This document shows, in pieces, positions 1 to 9,864 of a stretch of 64,000 nt of DNA; the first letter of the stretch is position 1; the number at the start of each line of letters is the position of its first letter. The position numbers and the translations under genes are program-made. The DNA is from Atopsyche davidsoni (Eukaryota > Arthropoda > Insecta > Trichoptera > Hydrobiosidae), in contig JAILWY010000014.1 in assembly GCA_022113835.1 (NCBI GenBank), forward strand, positions 1,426,001-1,490,000, written 5' to 3'. The notes under the pieces are model-generated. The model ran no database searches. It saw nothing but the letters and a program-made list of their open reading frames with translations, and was not told the origin of the DNA.

Positions 1-3000
1 TCATTTCCATAATGCCCAACATTTTCGTGATGGATATGTTCTTTGTGTTGTTCGTGTCCCTCGTGATGACTGTGATCTCCTTGATGCCTTTGCTCTACAC
101 TTTTTATGTATTCTTTACGATGTTTTTGTCCTTCCTGATAGCCTTGCTGTTCATGGTTTTTATGACCATGCACTTCATATTTTTCACTTTTATCGTGATG
201 TCCGTGTCCTTGGTGATGGCCGTATTCTTCGTAATGAATGTGTCCGTCTTGATGTTTATGTTCTTTATTAAGGCTGTGTTCTTCCTTATGTTTATTTACA
301 CCGTGATAACCGTATTCTTCTTGATGTTCATGTCCTTTATGTTGGTTGTATTTTTCCTGTTGTTCATATTCTTCGTGATGGCCGTGTTCCTCCTGGTGTT
401 TATGTTCTTTAAAATGACCATGTGTTTCATGGTGGCTACGTTCTTCGTGTTGTTCATGTCCTTCGCGACGATCGTGTGCTCCATGATGTCTGTGTTCTAT
501 ATGTTGTAGGTGTCCTTCAAGGTGTTCTTGTCCTTCTTGATAGTCATGCTCTTCGTGGTGTCTGTGACTTTTATGATGGCCATGTTCGACATGCGGTTCA
601 TGTACTATGTGATATTTGTGTGAGCCGTGGTTTTTATGATATTTAGCTGTAAGATGTCCGTGTCCTTCGGGGCTGCGTTGTCCTTTGTAATGGTCATGGT
701 TTTTATAGAGGAGATTATGGTGTATAGCTTCATCGTTCTCTCGTTCGCGGTCAGAGTCTTCGTATAAGTGCTCGTGGTTGCCGTGAATGTTTCCGATGAC
801 GCTGGCGTACTCCCCGCTGTAGAGGCGCACGTGTTCGTGCGATCTGTGCCCGTGCCCGTGCGCGTGTCCGTGTCCATGCCTGTGTGCGTGGACGACTATT
901 TTCGTAGCTCCGTTCAACTCCCTCATCTCCAGTATGGCATCGTCCAAAACGTGCGGAAACGATTCTCCTATCAACTCGTCCAACAAATTGTTCAATCCAA
1001 CTTCGTCGATCTCCGAAGCGCCGCGAAGGTCTTCCGGAACTACGATGTGTCCATCGTGGATCCTAAAAAACTGAGAGCTCTCCGCGCGTCCGGAGTGATC
1101 GCCCGGGCGGGGAGGCTCCGCTGCGGGGGCGGCCGAGCCGTACTCGGGCTGAAATCAGACAACAAACCGATCAATTTAGCAAGTAGATACCGCACCTTTC
1201 ACTGGTGTCTTTCGATTCTGCGTTACGAGATGTTCACGAAAAATAAACTCGTTTAAATATCAAACGGATAGCAACCGACAAGAGTGTGACGTCAGCAGCT
1301 AATCGGACAACGGGCGGCGGCGCGCTGTTCACCTTTTGTTCGATAAAGAAGAAAAAATTTTAAAGAATAACGTGATGCGCTCGTGGTGCTCAAATGCAAA
1401 TTGGATAGTGTTAGCACAGAAGGGAGTTGTGTGCCGCGGTGCCCTCTCATGTCCCTCGCAGACCTCTCCGAGAATCTACTGACGTTTTTCTACACTTCTA
1501 TTCACATATAACTTTGTACTGAAGTTTTTTCTGAATGCGTCTACTTTGTTTTCTATCCGTTGCTACATGCGATGTGTTGTCACTGAAAAGCACTGTCCAC
1601 ATTATCGAAGTCATCTTAGTCCACGATATTATTTATACGCGTCGATCGCATCTCCATACGGCTTCGTTTCCAATAAGAGTATCCATAAATGGAGCACCGA
1701 AAACACTTGAGAGAGTTAGAGAATTTTTGATTTTGATGAATTTTGGTTGCCCACGTCACAAGTGTGATAGTTTTAGAGTGAATGTGCGTTCAGCCGAACT
1801 ATAAGACTGGCAGAATAGAACTATGTTTGGTGAGATAGTCACCGAGCTCATCTGAAGAGAGGCACCTGATGAAGATTAATTGGTTACACAAAATGATAAA
1901 TACATCGTCACTTAAGGAATATACCGGAAGACAGAATCTCAAAAAGAGCAAGATCAGATAAGTGGTTCCGAGCTGATTTCCCAACTGGTACGAATTTATG
2001 AACGGTTTATGATCGGAGAATAATTGATTGGCAAAGTTGTCCATCGACTCGCCCACTCTGCGCGAGACTGAAGATAGTGATACCTCAGACATACCTAAAC
2101 CGATCCTCCTCAATACCATAATCGCCCTATGCCAGCGACCCAGCCATACTCGCAAGATCAGGTCACTTGGCGCGGCCGCCGCCAAAGTCCAGACCTCGCT
2201 AGACGCAGTGAGCTCCTGGTTAGAGGATTGAAGAATCAAGACGAACTCCTCAAAAAGCGAGGCGATAATTTTCAGAATCCCAGCCGCTCATACTCACCCA
2301 GAGTATGAGCGGCTGGGATTACCACAATACCACATCACTCTGGAAAACGTCCCCATTCCATGGAAAAAGTCATTCAAGTACCTCGGCCTTACATTAGACC
2401 AGTCATGTCAAAGATGCGGCCCGCGGGTCGCATCCGGCCCTCGAGCCGTATCAATACGGCCCGCGATCCCGATGTGTCACAGAAAGAAGAATCATGTTTT
2501 TTAGAGCTTTTTGACTTATTTTATTTGAATCTGGCCCGCCTACACATTTTAAATTTAATATATGGCCCTCTGCAAAATTGAGTTTGACACCTCTGCACTA
2601 GACCGCAAACTCACCTGGACACCACACATAAAACAGATGTAACAAAAAGCCAGAGCCGCCACCGCGATCCCTTCCCCACTCCTATGCAGCAAAAGCAAAC
2701 TCCCTCCCTCCAATAAAATTCTTCTCCCGAAAACGATGATCCGTCCAATCCTCACTTACGCCTGCCCCATCTGGGGATACATCCCACCCGAGAGACACAA
2801 GCCTCTCCAGATAATCCAAAATAAAATCCTCCGGCACTCAATGCCCGTGGTTCATCCAAAAGCCCAGCTCCACAGAGACACCAACACCAAAACGATCCAA
2901 GTGGTCATCATAGATCTCGCACACTCTTTCCAAATCTCCACGCACTTAGTTCCAAACCTCTTGATTATAACCTCCAGGACTGCCTCTGCCATTCCTACAT

Positions 3001-3191
3001 CCTCAAACCGACACCCACACAACTCAAAACATAACACCGCGGTGACACAAGTCACCCAGTGGTTTTGAAGGCGTTGAAGGAAAACATCTTCCTGTTCCGC
3101 CGACCGAGCCAAATACAATAGAATAGGAAGATAGCGCGCCTACCTGCAGGACGGCGCCGAGCGCCAGGCAGAGCAGCAGGGGCAGCTCCAT
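1..3191 (-). CDS. Histidine-rich secreted silk-like protein, C-terminus cut by window edge
   Basis: Two exons read leftwards. Exon 1 (3144-3191) encodes a signal peptide, MELPLLLCLALGAVLQ, followed by a GTAGGC donor. Exon 2 starts at 1148 after a TTTCAG acceptor and stays open to base 1 in the same phase 0, giving about 398 residues in view. After the signal peptide come roughly 88 non-repetitive residues, including the acidic stretch EIDEVGLNNLLDELIGES. From about residue 105 there is HRHGHGHAHGHGHR, then imperfect His/Glu/Gln/Lys repeats such as GHHEEH and EGHEQHKE. The start is chosen because it is the only ATG giving a signal peptide next to a consensus donor, 34 bp below a TATA box. The architecture matches the next eight genes. 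The composition suggests a metal-binding or pH-responsive extracellular protein, but I recognise no family. The C-terminus lies outside the window. Confidence 0.72.
2278..2318. repeat. Perfect 18 bp hairpin inside the LINE fragment
   Basis: Arms 2278-2295 and 2301-2318 are exact reverse complements around the 5 nt loop ACCCA. The palindrome lies inside readable reverse-transcriptase codons (about residues IPAAHTHPEYERLG), so it may be a chance feature of that element or a local inverted duplication. Confidence 0.8.
2400..2595. mobile_element. 196 bp non-autonomous hAT-type element nested in the LINE
   Basis: The ends are imperfect inverted repeats: CAGTCATGTCAAAGAT on the left, and CAGAGGTGTCAAACTC read from the right. 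They are flanked by 8 bp target duplications, CATTAGAC (2392-2399) and CACTAGAC (2596-2603). The 8 bp duplication and the CAG-GTCAAA termini fit the hAT superfamily (Buster/Charlie-like ends). The inside is rich in GGCCCGC motifs and encodes nothing. It interrupts the jockey-like frame exactly between LTLD and RKLTW, so it is younger than the LINE. Confidence 0.8.
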
Positions 3192-3224
3192 CGCGGGTGT
3201 TCCTCGGACCCGCGCCGCCCCGGC

Positions 3225-3232
3225 TTTATATA
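3225..3232 (-). promoter_or_regulatory. TATA box of the left-edge histidine-rich gene
   Basis: Read on the minus strand this is TATATAAA. It begins only 41 bp before the ATG at 3191, so a start site about 30 bp downstream leaves a 5' leader of roughly 10 nt. The surroundings are GC-rich, unlike the other promoters in the cluster. Confidence 0.55.
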
Positions 3233-3576
3233 GACGCGCCCGCCGAGCGGACAATCGCGACTCCGTTCAAACACTCGCCCATTGTCCGCCGGAGCGAGAA
3301 GTCATGCGAAAATATTTGTGTTTTGTCCTCGCGTGATTTATTAGCGAACCGCAGCTGTTTCCATTCCGCGGCCGAGCTGGCCGGCGTGGCCGCGCCCCCC
3401 CACCCGCCTGATCCTACTACTGCGCTCCACCGTTCCCGAGGTGTCCGATGTTACAGCCGGGTCTTGCCAAACCGCAGTCGGTGAAATGGCGATTCGCCAA
3501 GGTCCTCGGTAACTCGGGTCAGCACGACTATCAAGTCCGCTAGTCGATAAGCACGGCTGGCCCTTAATCGCGTTCG

Positions 3577-3602
3577 CCCCCCCCCCCCCCACCCCCCACC
3601 CC
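3577..3602. repeat. C-tract (G-tract on the minus strand)
   Basis: Fourteen C (3577-3590) are followed by A, six C, A and four C. On the minus strand this gives three successive G runs able to form a G-quadruplex, about 350 bp upstream of the left-edge gene's TATA box. Confidence 0.85.
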
Positions 3603-4054
3603 GAGTCGCCGGAGAGCTTTCAAAAACTTGCAATACAAAGTTCTTATCCATCTCCTCGAAAGGCAAGACAGCGCAGTTTACAGTTATTCGGTTTCCTCCG
3701 TGTGGTTAGCCCGCGCCGTTTGTCTTCCTGACTTCCTGAGTTCTACACCTGCGTCTCTATACTTGCAGCTCTAAATTCTCTTCCTAGTTTTAGCACGTTG
3801 ATCATCATCTCTACGAATGCAATATGACGCACAAGTATGGAGCAACGTACGTCTGGGAGGCTCCGGCAAAGCGAGATGGTGCCCGAAGAGCTGAGCTACC
3901 CGGACCTCACGAAGAACGAGGTATCAAAGGAGGGGACCGCTCTGCAAGCATTACAAAATTAAAAAACCTCATGGGAATTGGTTTCGTGGTGTCTTTTTGA
4001 AAATTTTCAGCAGGTAGAATATTTTTTAGGGAAACCCCCGGTTAGGGCGGGGTC

Positions 4055-4067
4055 GGGGGGGGGGGGG
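4055..4067. repeat. Poly-G tract of 13
   Basis: Thirteen consecutive G on the plus strand, preceded by GGGCGGGG, so again G-quadruplex capable. It lies about 480 bp from the C-tract. Such tracts often vary in length and cause sequencing errors. Confidence 0.85.
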
Positions 4068-5600
4068 AGCGCGACGCCTGCTGGCTTCACAATGCCCCCT
4101 CGTGTGTTTGTTATTTTAACCGGCGAGCCGCGGATTCTCCGCATCGATCTTTTATATTTTATTTACATGACAGTGTGTTTTTTTTGTTTACCCACCGGAA
4201 ACCGACAAAAGGTCGAGCCGACCCTAGAGAATGCGCCGGCAATTCTGAGCGCCTGAAAGGCTGGGGCTACGTGCCTGGCCGCTGATTTTTATTTGCGTTC
4301 TCGTGAAATGATATTCGAGCTGGTTGACTGTTTTTGAATAAGCAATCAAATATGATAGGCCGAATTCAAAATGAGTCAATAACCTCTAAAAATTTTGAGG
4401 ATGAAATTCAGAAAAAAAAATATTTTTTAGATGTTAAAATGGATAAGGTATTTAGAATACACTCACAACAGATTTCTTATAATTGTATTTTTAGATTACA
4501 GCTATATATGCAAATGAGCCTTTATTGTAATGTATATTACTAAAGAGGCTATGCGGCAGCTTGTGTGGACTTCTTGATAGAAAATTAGATTATTAACTAC
4601 TTTGAATCGATTCAAAAGTCTTGAACTTTTAAGCGAGCATTATATGCGGGTAAGCAAATATTGTTCTCGCAGCCGGTAGACTCGGGCATGGCTGTTTAAT
4701 CTAACCGGTGAATCAGTCTTTTCTTTTTAGTGTTGTGCATTAACGAGTGGGTGCACCGTTCATTCCATCACCCCTTCTCTGCAGTCGCTGAGTTCACTTT
4801 TGTGAAATTATAATCACATTCAAAGTACCCAAGTGTACTTTGATTATGATTCAAGCTCCAAGTCAAGCTTCAAGTACTGAAAGTAGATTCAATCTCCTCC
4901 TGAGCACTTGAAGAAACTGTTTATTTGAGAGACCCTGAGCTTATTTCCATGTCTATCAGTGGCAAGCAATGCAACAAAATCTAAATATTAACATGGTTTT
5001 ATTGTGATAATAGGAGCCACCGACCCTGCGATACTTGTTGATGCCAGAAAGCAACCTCATTATCATCCACCCATGCTTGCAGGTAGTTCGCTGTCTATAC
5101 TCACACATCTTCATAATAAATATATAAAATTTGCATATTTACTTATGATTTGCCTTGAATTCACAATATTAGTTGTCTAAATTATAAAAAAAAATTCATT
5201 CTAAGCGAGTAAAAATACTTGTTTATTTTTTTTAATATCATTTTTAATGTTCATTTGCCACTCAGTATAAAAAGTATAAAAGCATGCTCTTCTTCCAAGA
5301 TACATCAAATAAATAAATATAAATATAATAAATATATAGTATAACCCATCACCAAATATAAATATATATAGAACAATAAACAATATAACGTTTAGGTTCT
5401 TAGATCATAACAATTCGGTGTAATATTGTATTTAACATGCCAAGTTTCCTTGTAGGGCACGGCAATATCGTTATAAATGTAGTAAATATATAAACTTGTG
5501 TAAATAAAATGTCTAAGATAGTATTCATGTTCATATTATACGCCGTTTTTAGTTGCCAGTCGTTTTTTCTTCCATCAATTTCCTGAAAAACAAGAAGTTG

Positions 5601-5622
5601 GGTTAGATTAGGTTAGGTTAGG
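5601..5622 (+). repeat. Short TTAGG-like interstitial tract
   Basis: Four TTAGG-type units (one is TTAGA) stand in tandem, matching the insect telomere repeat motif. The tract is short and isolated, as is common in insect introns and spacers. It is not evidence for a telomere. Confidence 0.6.
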
Positions 5623-5850
5623 AAAAAAAATTAAAAGGTTAAATTTTAAAAATGTAAGAATGCTGTAAAAGTTCATTTTAAAATAATTTATGATTTATTC
5701 ACAATAGTAATTTTAAAACCAAATGCCGACGCTGAGGAACCCCTTGATAGGCGAAACCACTCACAAGGAAAAATATCCGTAATCTCCTACCCGTTTGGTT
5801 ATTTAAATTTTTTGTTTTTAATTGATCGAATTAATTTTCAACTTACTTCA

Positions 5851-8800
5851 TTAATCTTTGCATCCACAATTTTCTTCTTGATGCTCGTGGTTTTCGGATT
5901 GACTGCTTTCACTGCTCTGGCTGCTCTGGCTGCTCTGACTGCTCTGGCTGCTCTGGCTGCTCTGACTGTTCTGGCTGCTATGGCTGCTATCTTCGGCGCA
6001 ACTTCCAGAAGCGTTGTTCGAGCTACTGCTTGAGCTGCTTCCCGAACTGCTGCTGCTTCCTTTCTTTCCAGATGAACTGCTTGAGCTGCTACCGGAGCTA
6101 CTGCTGCTGCCTTTCTTTCCAGATGAACTGCTTGAACTACTTCCGGAGCTGCTGCTACTGCCTCCCTTTCCAGATGAACTGCTCGATCCGCTTCCAGAAC
6201 TACTGCTACTGCCTCCTTTTCCTGACGAACTGCTTGAAGAACTACCGGAGCTGCTGCTGCTTCCTTTCTTTCCAGATGAACTGCTTGAGCTGCTTCCAGA
6301 GCTAGAACTTGAGCCTCCGGAACTACTACTAGAACCGCTTCCAGAGCTGCTACTTGAACCACCATCACAATTCTTTTTTCCTGAAGAGCTGCTGGAGCTA
6401 CTACCAGAACTGCTGCTGCTGCCTCCTTTTCCAGATGAACTGCTAGATCCACTTCCAGAACTACTGCTGCTGCCTCCCTTTCCAGATGAGCTGCTTGATG
6501 AACTACCGGAGCTGCTGCTACTGCCTCCCTTTCCAGATGAACTGCTCGATCCGCTTCCAGAACTGCTACTACTACCCCCCTTTCCAGAAGAGCTGCTGGA
6601 ACCACTTCCAGAGCTGCTGCTGCTGCCCCCTTTTCCGGATGAACTACTCGAGCTTCCCGAACTACTGCTGCTTGATCCTCCAGCGCTGCTGGAACTGCTA
6701 CTGCTGCTGCTACTGCTGGAACTGCCACCTCCACTTCCTGGGCAAACGGTTTTCGGCTTGACGGTAGTTGTCCTGGTTGTGGTCGGCGCTTCCGTAGTAG
6801 TGGTTTCGCATGGTGTAGTTGTTTCACATGGTGTAGTTGTTTCACATGGTGTAGTTGTTTCACATGGTTTTTCTGTGGTGGTTGTTTCACATGGCTTTTC
6901 AGTTGTAGTCGTCTCGCAAGGCTTTTCGGTAGTGGTTGTTTCACATGGTGTCTCAGTAGTGGTGGTTTCACATTGCTTCTCAGTGGTGGTGGTTTCGCAT
7001 GGTTTTTCTGTTGTGGTTGTACATTCTTCGGTTGTTGTCGTTCTAGTTGTAGGCCTGGGTGTGGGTTTAGGTGTAGGCATTGGTCCTCCCCCACCACCTC
7101 CGGAACTACTTGAGCTGCTACTTGAACTACTGCTAGAACTTCCCCCGGAAGAACTACTTGATCCACTTCCAGAACTACTGCTACTGCCTCCTTTTCCTGA
7201 TGAACTACTTGAAGAACTGCCGGAGCTGCTGCTGCTGCCTCCTTTTCCTGAAGAACTGCTTGATCCGCTTCCAGAACTACTGCTACTGCCTCCTTTTCCT
7301 GATGAACTACTTGAAGAACTGCCGGAGCTGCTGCTGCTGCCTCCTTTTCCTGAAGAACTGCTTGATCCGCTTCCAGAACTACTGCTACTGCCTCCTTTTC
7401 CTGACGAACTGCTTGAAGAACTACCGGAGCTGCTGCTGCTGCCACCTTTTCCTGAAGAACTGCTTGATCCGCTTCCAGAACTACTGCTGCTTCCTTTCTT
7501 TCCAGATGAACTGCTTGAGCTGCTTCCAGAGCTAGAACTTGAGCCTCCGGAACTACTACTAGAACCGCTTCCAGAGCTGCTACTTGAACCACCACCACAA
7601 TCCTTTTTTCCTGAAGAGCTACTGGAGCTACTGCCAGAACTGCTGCTGCTGCCTCCTTTTCCAGATGAACTGCTTGATGAACTTCCAGAGCTGCTGCTAC
7701 TGCCTCCCTTTCCAGATGAACTGCTCGATCCGCTTCCAGAACTGCTGCTGCTTCCTTTCTTTCCAGATGAACTGCTTGAGCTGCTTCCAGAGCTAGAGCT
7801 TGAACCTCCGGAACTACTACTAGAACCGCTTCCAGAGCTGCTACTTGAACCACCATCACAATTCTTTTTTCCTGAAGAGCTACTGGAGCTACTTCCAGAA
7901 CTGCTGCTGCTGCCTCCTTTTCCAGATGAGCTGCTAGATCCGCTTCCAGAACTGCTGCTACTTCCCTTTCCAGATGAACTGCTGGAGCTGCTACCAGAGC
8001 TGCTACTACTGCCGTGTCCGGATGAGCTGCTTGATCCGCTTCCAGAACTGCTACTGCTTCCTTTCTTTCCAGATGAACTGCTTGAGCTGCTTCCAGAACT
8101 AGAACTTGAGCCTCCGGAACTACTACTAGAACCACTTCCAGAGCTGCTACTTGAACCACCACCACAATCCTTTTTTCCTGAAGAGCTACTGGAGCTACTA
8201 CCAGAACTGCTGCTGCTGCCTCCTTTTCCTGATGAACTGCTGGAACCACTTCCAGAGCTGCTACTACTGCCCCCTTTTCCTGATGAACTGCTAGAAGAGC
8301 TACCAGATGAACTGCTCGAATTCTTTCCAGACGAACTGCTAGCGGAACTTCCTGAAGAGCTGCTGCTGGATCCTCCGCTGGAAGAACTGCCGGAAGAGCT
8401 ACCAGAAGAGCTTCCCGACGAACTTCCAGACTTTTTGGAGGAGCTGCTTGAATTGCTTGAACTGCTGGAACTACTGGAGCTGCTGGCGCTACTGCTGCTG
8501 CTGGAGCTGCTGCTGGTGCTGCTGCTTGAATCTCCTTTGCATGGTTTGGCCGTGGGAGGGTGTACTGCCGCTGATTGGATACCCTGAATAAGTAAAAAAT
8601 ATGTTCTATTGCAAGGTACATTTTCTTTATTATCTACAAAAAAAAAAGGAAAATCCCTCCAGAAAAATTAACCTCTGGTTTGAAAACTTCTATGATTTCA
8701 TTGACTTTGTGAGAGTTTACTGATTCATATTTTAAAACATACTTGGTTTTCACGCGGAATAAGCCCGCAGTCAGTTATTTGTTTTGGTTTGTGTGAGCAT

Positions 8801-9784
8801 GCTGATAGTTTTTTTTTTGACAGTTTGTACTCGTTGGCGAACACTTGACTAAGAATCGAATGTTGTTGCAGACAAACGTTGATAAACAACTATTTACAAC
8901 ATTAATGGTGAGTGATTTTATTGATTTAAATAATGAAGCTGCGGACTAAAGATTCATTCTCTGGACAATGCTAGACATTAATTGTTGATGTCTATATACC
9001 TTATACCTTGAAATATTAAACCCACTAAAAGTCCATTAATTGTAGAGGTTTTTATTTTATAGATTTCCATTTTAAATTATAAAATTCAAGTGTTTCTATA
9101 AAAAGGTAAGGTTTTTATTAATTTTCTTGATAAAGAAATTCAGTCGTATAAATTAAAAATATCATTTTCCCTTATATTATCATTTCTGATTACAATTTTA
9201 CCATCTCACCCAAATAACTACAATTATTCCACCCTACTCAAAACGTTGTAATTACTAATGTAGCGGTTAACCTCAGAATGCTGCAGTTAACCTCAGACCT
9301 GTCATATCAGAGCAAATCAAGCACAGTTTTGGCACCCATTTAGGCAGCCGATTAACACCACCGTCAATGTGAAATACTTTTATAAAGTGAGAGTGCAGAT
9401 ATGATGCATGTAATTCATTCATTCAAAACGTGCTTAATTCAGTCTTCACCACAAGGCGAGATTTATCATTGAACAACTAATTTATACATAGTAATCAAAT
9501 GTGCAACCAATAAGTAAAATATCAAATAAATAACGCTAAGTCAAGGTGAATGTTGTGTAATCAATATTTCCCATGGATGATATTCGTGAATTATTTTGAT
9601 TTCTCATTGAATATTTTTTGTATTTTCAAATCAATACAATTTAATCAGTTAGAAAATGTTGAAAATCTAAGAGTGCATTGATTTCATTCCAAATGAACAA
9701 AGTTCCAATGCATTTAGCATGTTAAGGAAGGTCACTTACATGGATGGCCACCAGGCAAATGAGGAAGAATAAGCAGATCTTCAT
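5851..9784 (-). CDS. Sericin-like Ser/Gly-rich silk protein with Thr-Cys insert
   Basis: Exon 1 (9740-9784) encodes the signal peptide MKICLFFLICLVAIH before a GTAAGT donor. Exon 2 (5851-8583) follows a TTCAG acceptor in phase 0 and starts GIQSAAVHPPTAKPCKGD. The product is about 925 residues. Most of it is poly-Ser blocks separated by G, GKGG, GKK or KK-CDGG spacers, so single Cys residues recur in KKNCDGG and KKDCGGG. Near residues 515-635 lies a different segment, PMPTPKPTPRPTTRTTTT followed by about ten TTTTEKPCE-type units. The C-terminus is Ser/Gln-rich and ends ENCGCKD. The signal exon is paralogous to that of the next gene (MKLCFFFLICLVAVH). The composition and two-exon plan match sericins; the specific function is inferred. 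Much longer open frames in other registers are repeat artefacts. Confidence 0.78.
8584..9739 (-). other. Intron of the Ser/Gly sericin-like gene
   Basis: This 1156 bp phase-0 intron is AT-rich, with no element I can name. At about 9262-9300 a GTTAACCTCAGA motif occurs twice in direct orientation. Confidence 0.6.
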
Positions 9785-9857
9785 GGCTGTGCGTGTGATG
9801 CTCCAGGACGTGTTGTCCAACAGCTCCGGAATTAGCCAGCTCGGCACCTGCAGCAGC

Positions 9858-9864
9858 TTATATG
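9858..9864 (-). promoter_or_regulatory. TATA box of the Ser/Gly sericin-like gene
   Basis: CATATAA on the minus strand, about 75-80 bp upstream of the ATG at 9784. This is the same spacing class as the other genes of the cluster. Confidence 0.55.

Larger units (their letters stand above)
2161..2960 (+). mobile_element. Degenerate jockey-like LINE reverse transcriptase fragment
   Basis: In one plus-strand register the sequence reads as the C-terminal part of a non-LTR reverse transcriptase. It shows TSLDAVSSWLED, then KSEAIIF, then FKYLGLTLD, resumes after an insertion with RKLTWTPHIKQM, and ends with IRPILTYACPIWGY, LQIIQNKILR and QLHRDTN. These blocks, in this order, are typical of the jockey clade (established knowledge). 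The copy is dead: there are in-frame stops after WLED and after HIKQM, and a 196 bp element splits LTLD from RKLTW. It lies in the intron of the flanking minus-strand gene, in opposite orientation. Confidence 0.75.
1149..3143 (-). other. Intron 1 of the histidine-rich gene
   Basis: This 1995 bp phase-0 intron has a GTAGGC donor and a TTTCAG acceptor. The part nearest the acceptor (1149-1800) is ordinary sequence with one octamer ATGCAAAT at 1394-1401. The part nearest the donor carries the LINE remnant and its nested hAT-type insertion, listed separately. Confidence 0.65.
3233..5850. other. Intergenic region upstream of the left-edge gene
   Basis: The first kilobase (to about 4300) is unusually GC- and CpG-rich for this window and holds two long G/C homopolymer tracts. 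The rest is AT-rich, with octamer ATGCAAAT at 4508-4515 and its reverse at 5129-5136, and a short TTAGG-like tract near 5601. No gene with convincing support was found, only a 41-codon open frame at 3837-3962. Confidence 0.6.

Noticed and set aside
12..509. Plus-strand Phe/Met/Val-rich open frame
   Set aside because: It is the mirror of the His-rich exon on the minus strand, where CAT/CAC codons read as ATG/GTG; there is no signal or family support.
768..1256. 162-codon plus-strand frame
   Set aside because: It overlaps exon 2 of the left-edge gene and its acceptor. The minus-strand reading has a splice site, signal exon and biased composition; this one has none.
6014..8587. 857-codon Leu/Glu/Pro-rich plus-strand frame
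   Set aside because: Antisense of Ser/Gly codons; no initiation context or independent features.
5838..8621. 927-codon Ala/Val-rich minus-strand frame
   Set aside because: It is the shifted register of the poly-Ser exon. Only the Ser frame joins in phase to the signal exon and has coherent ends with CXC.
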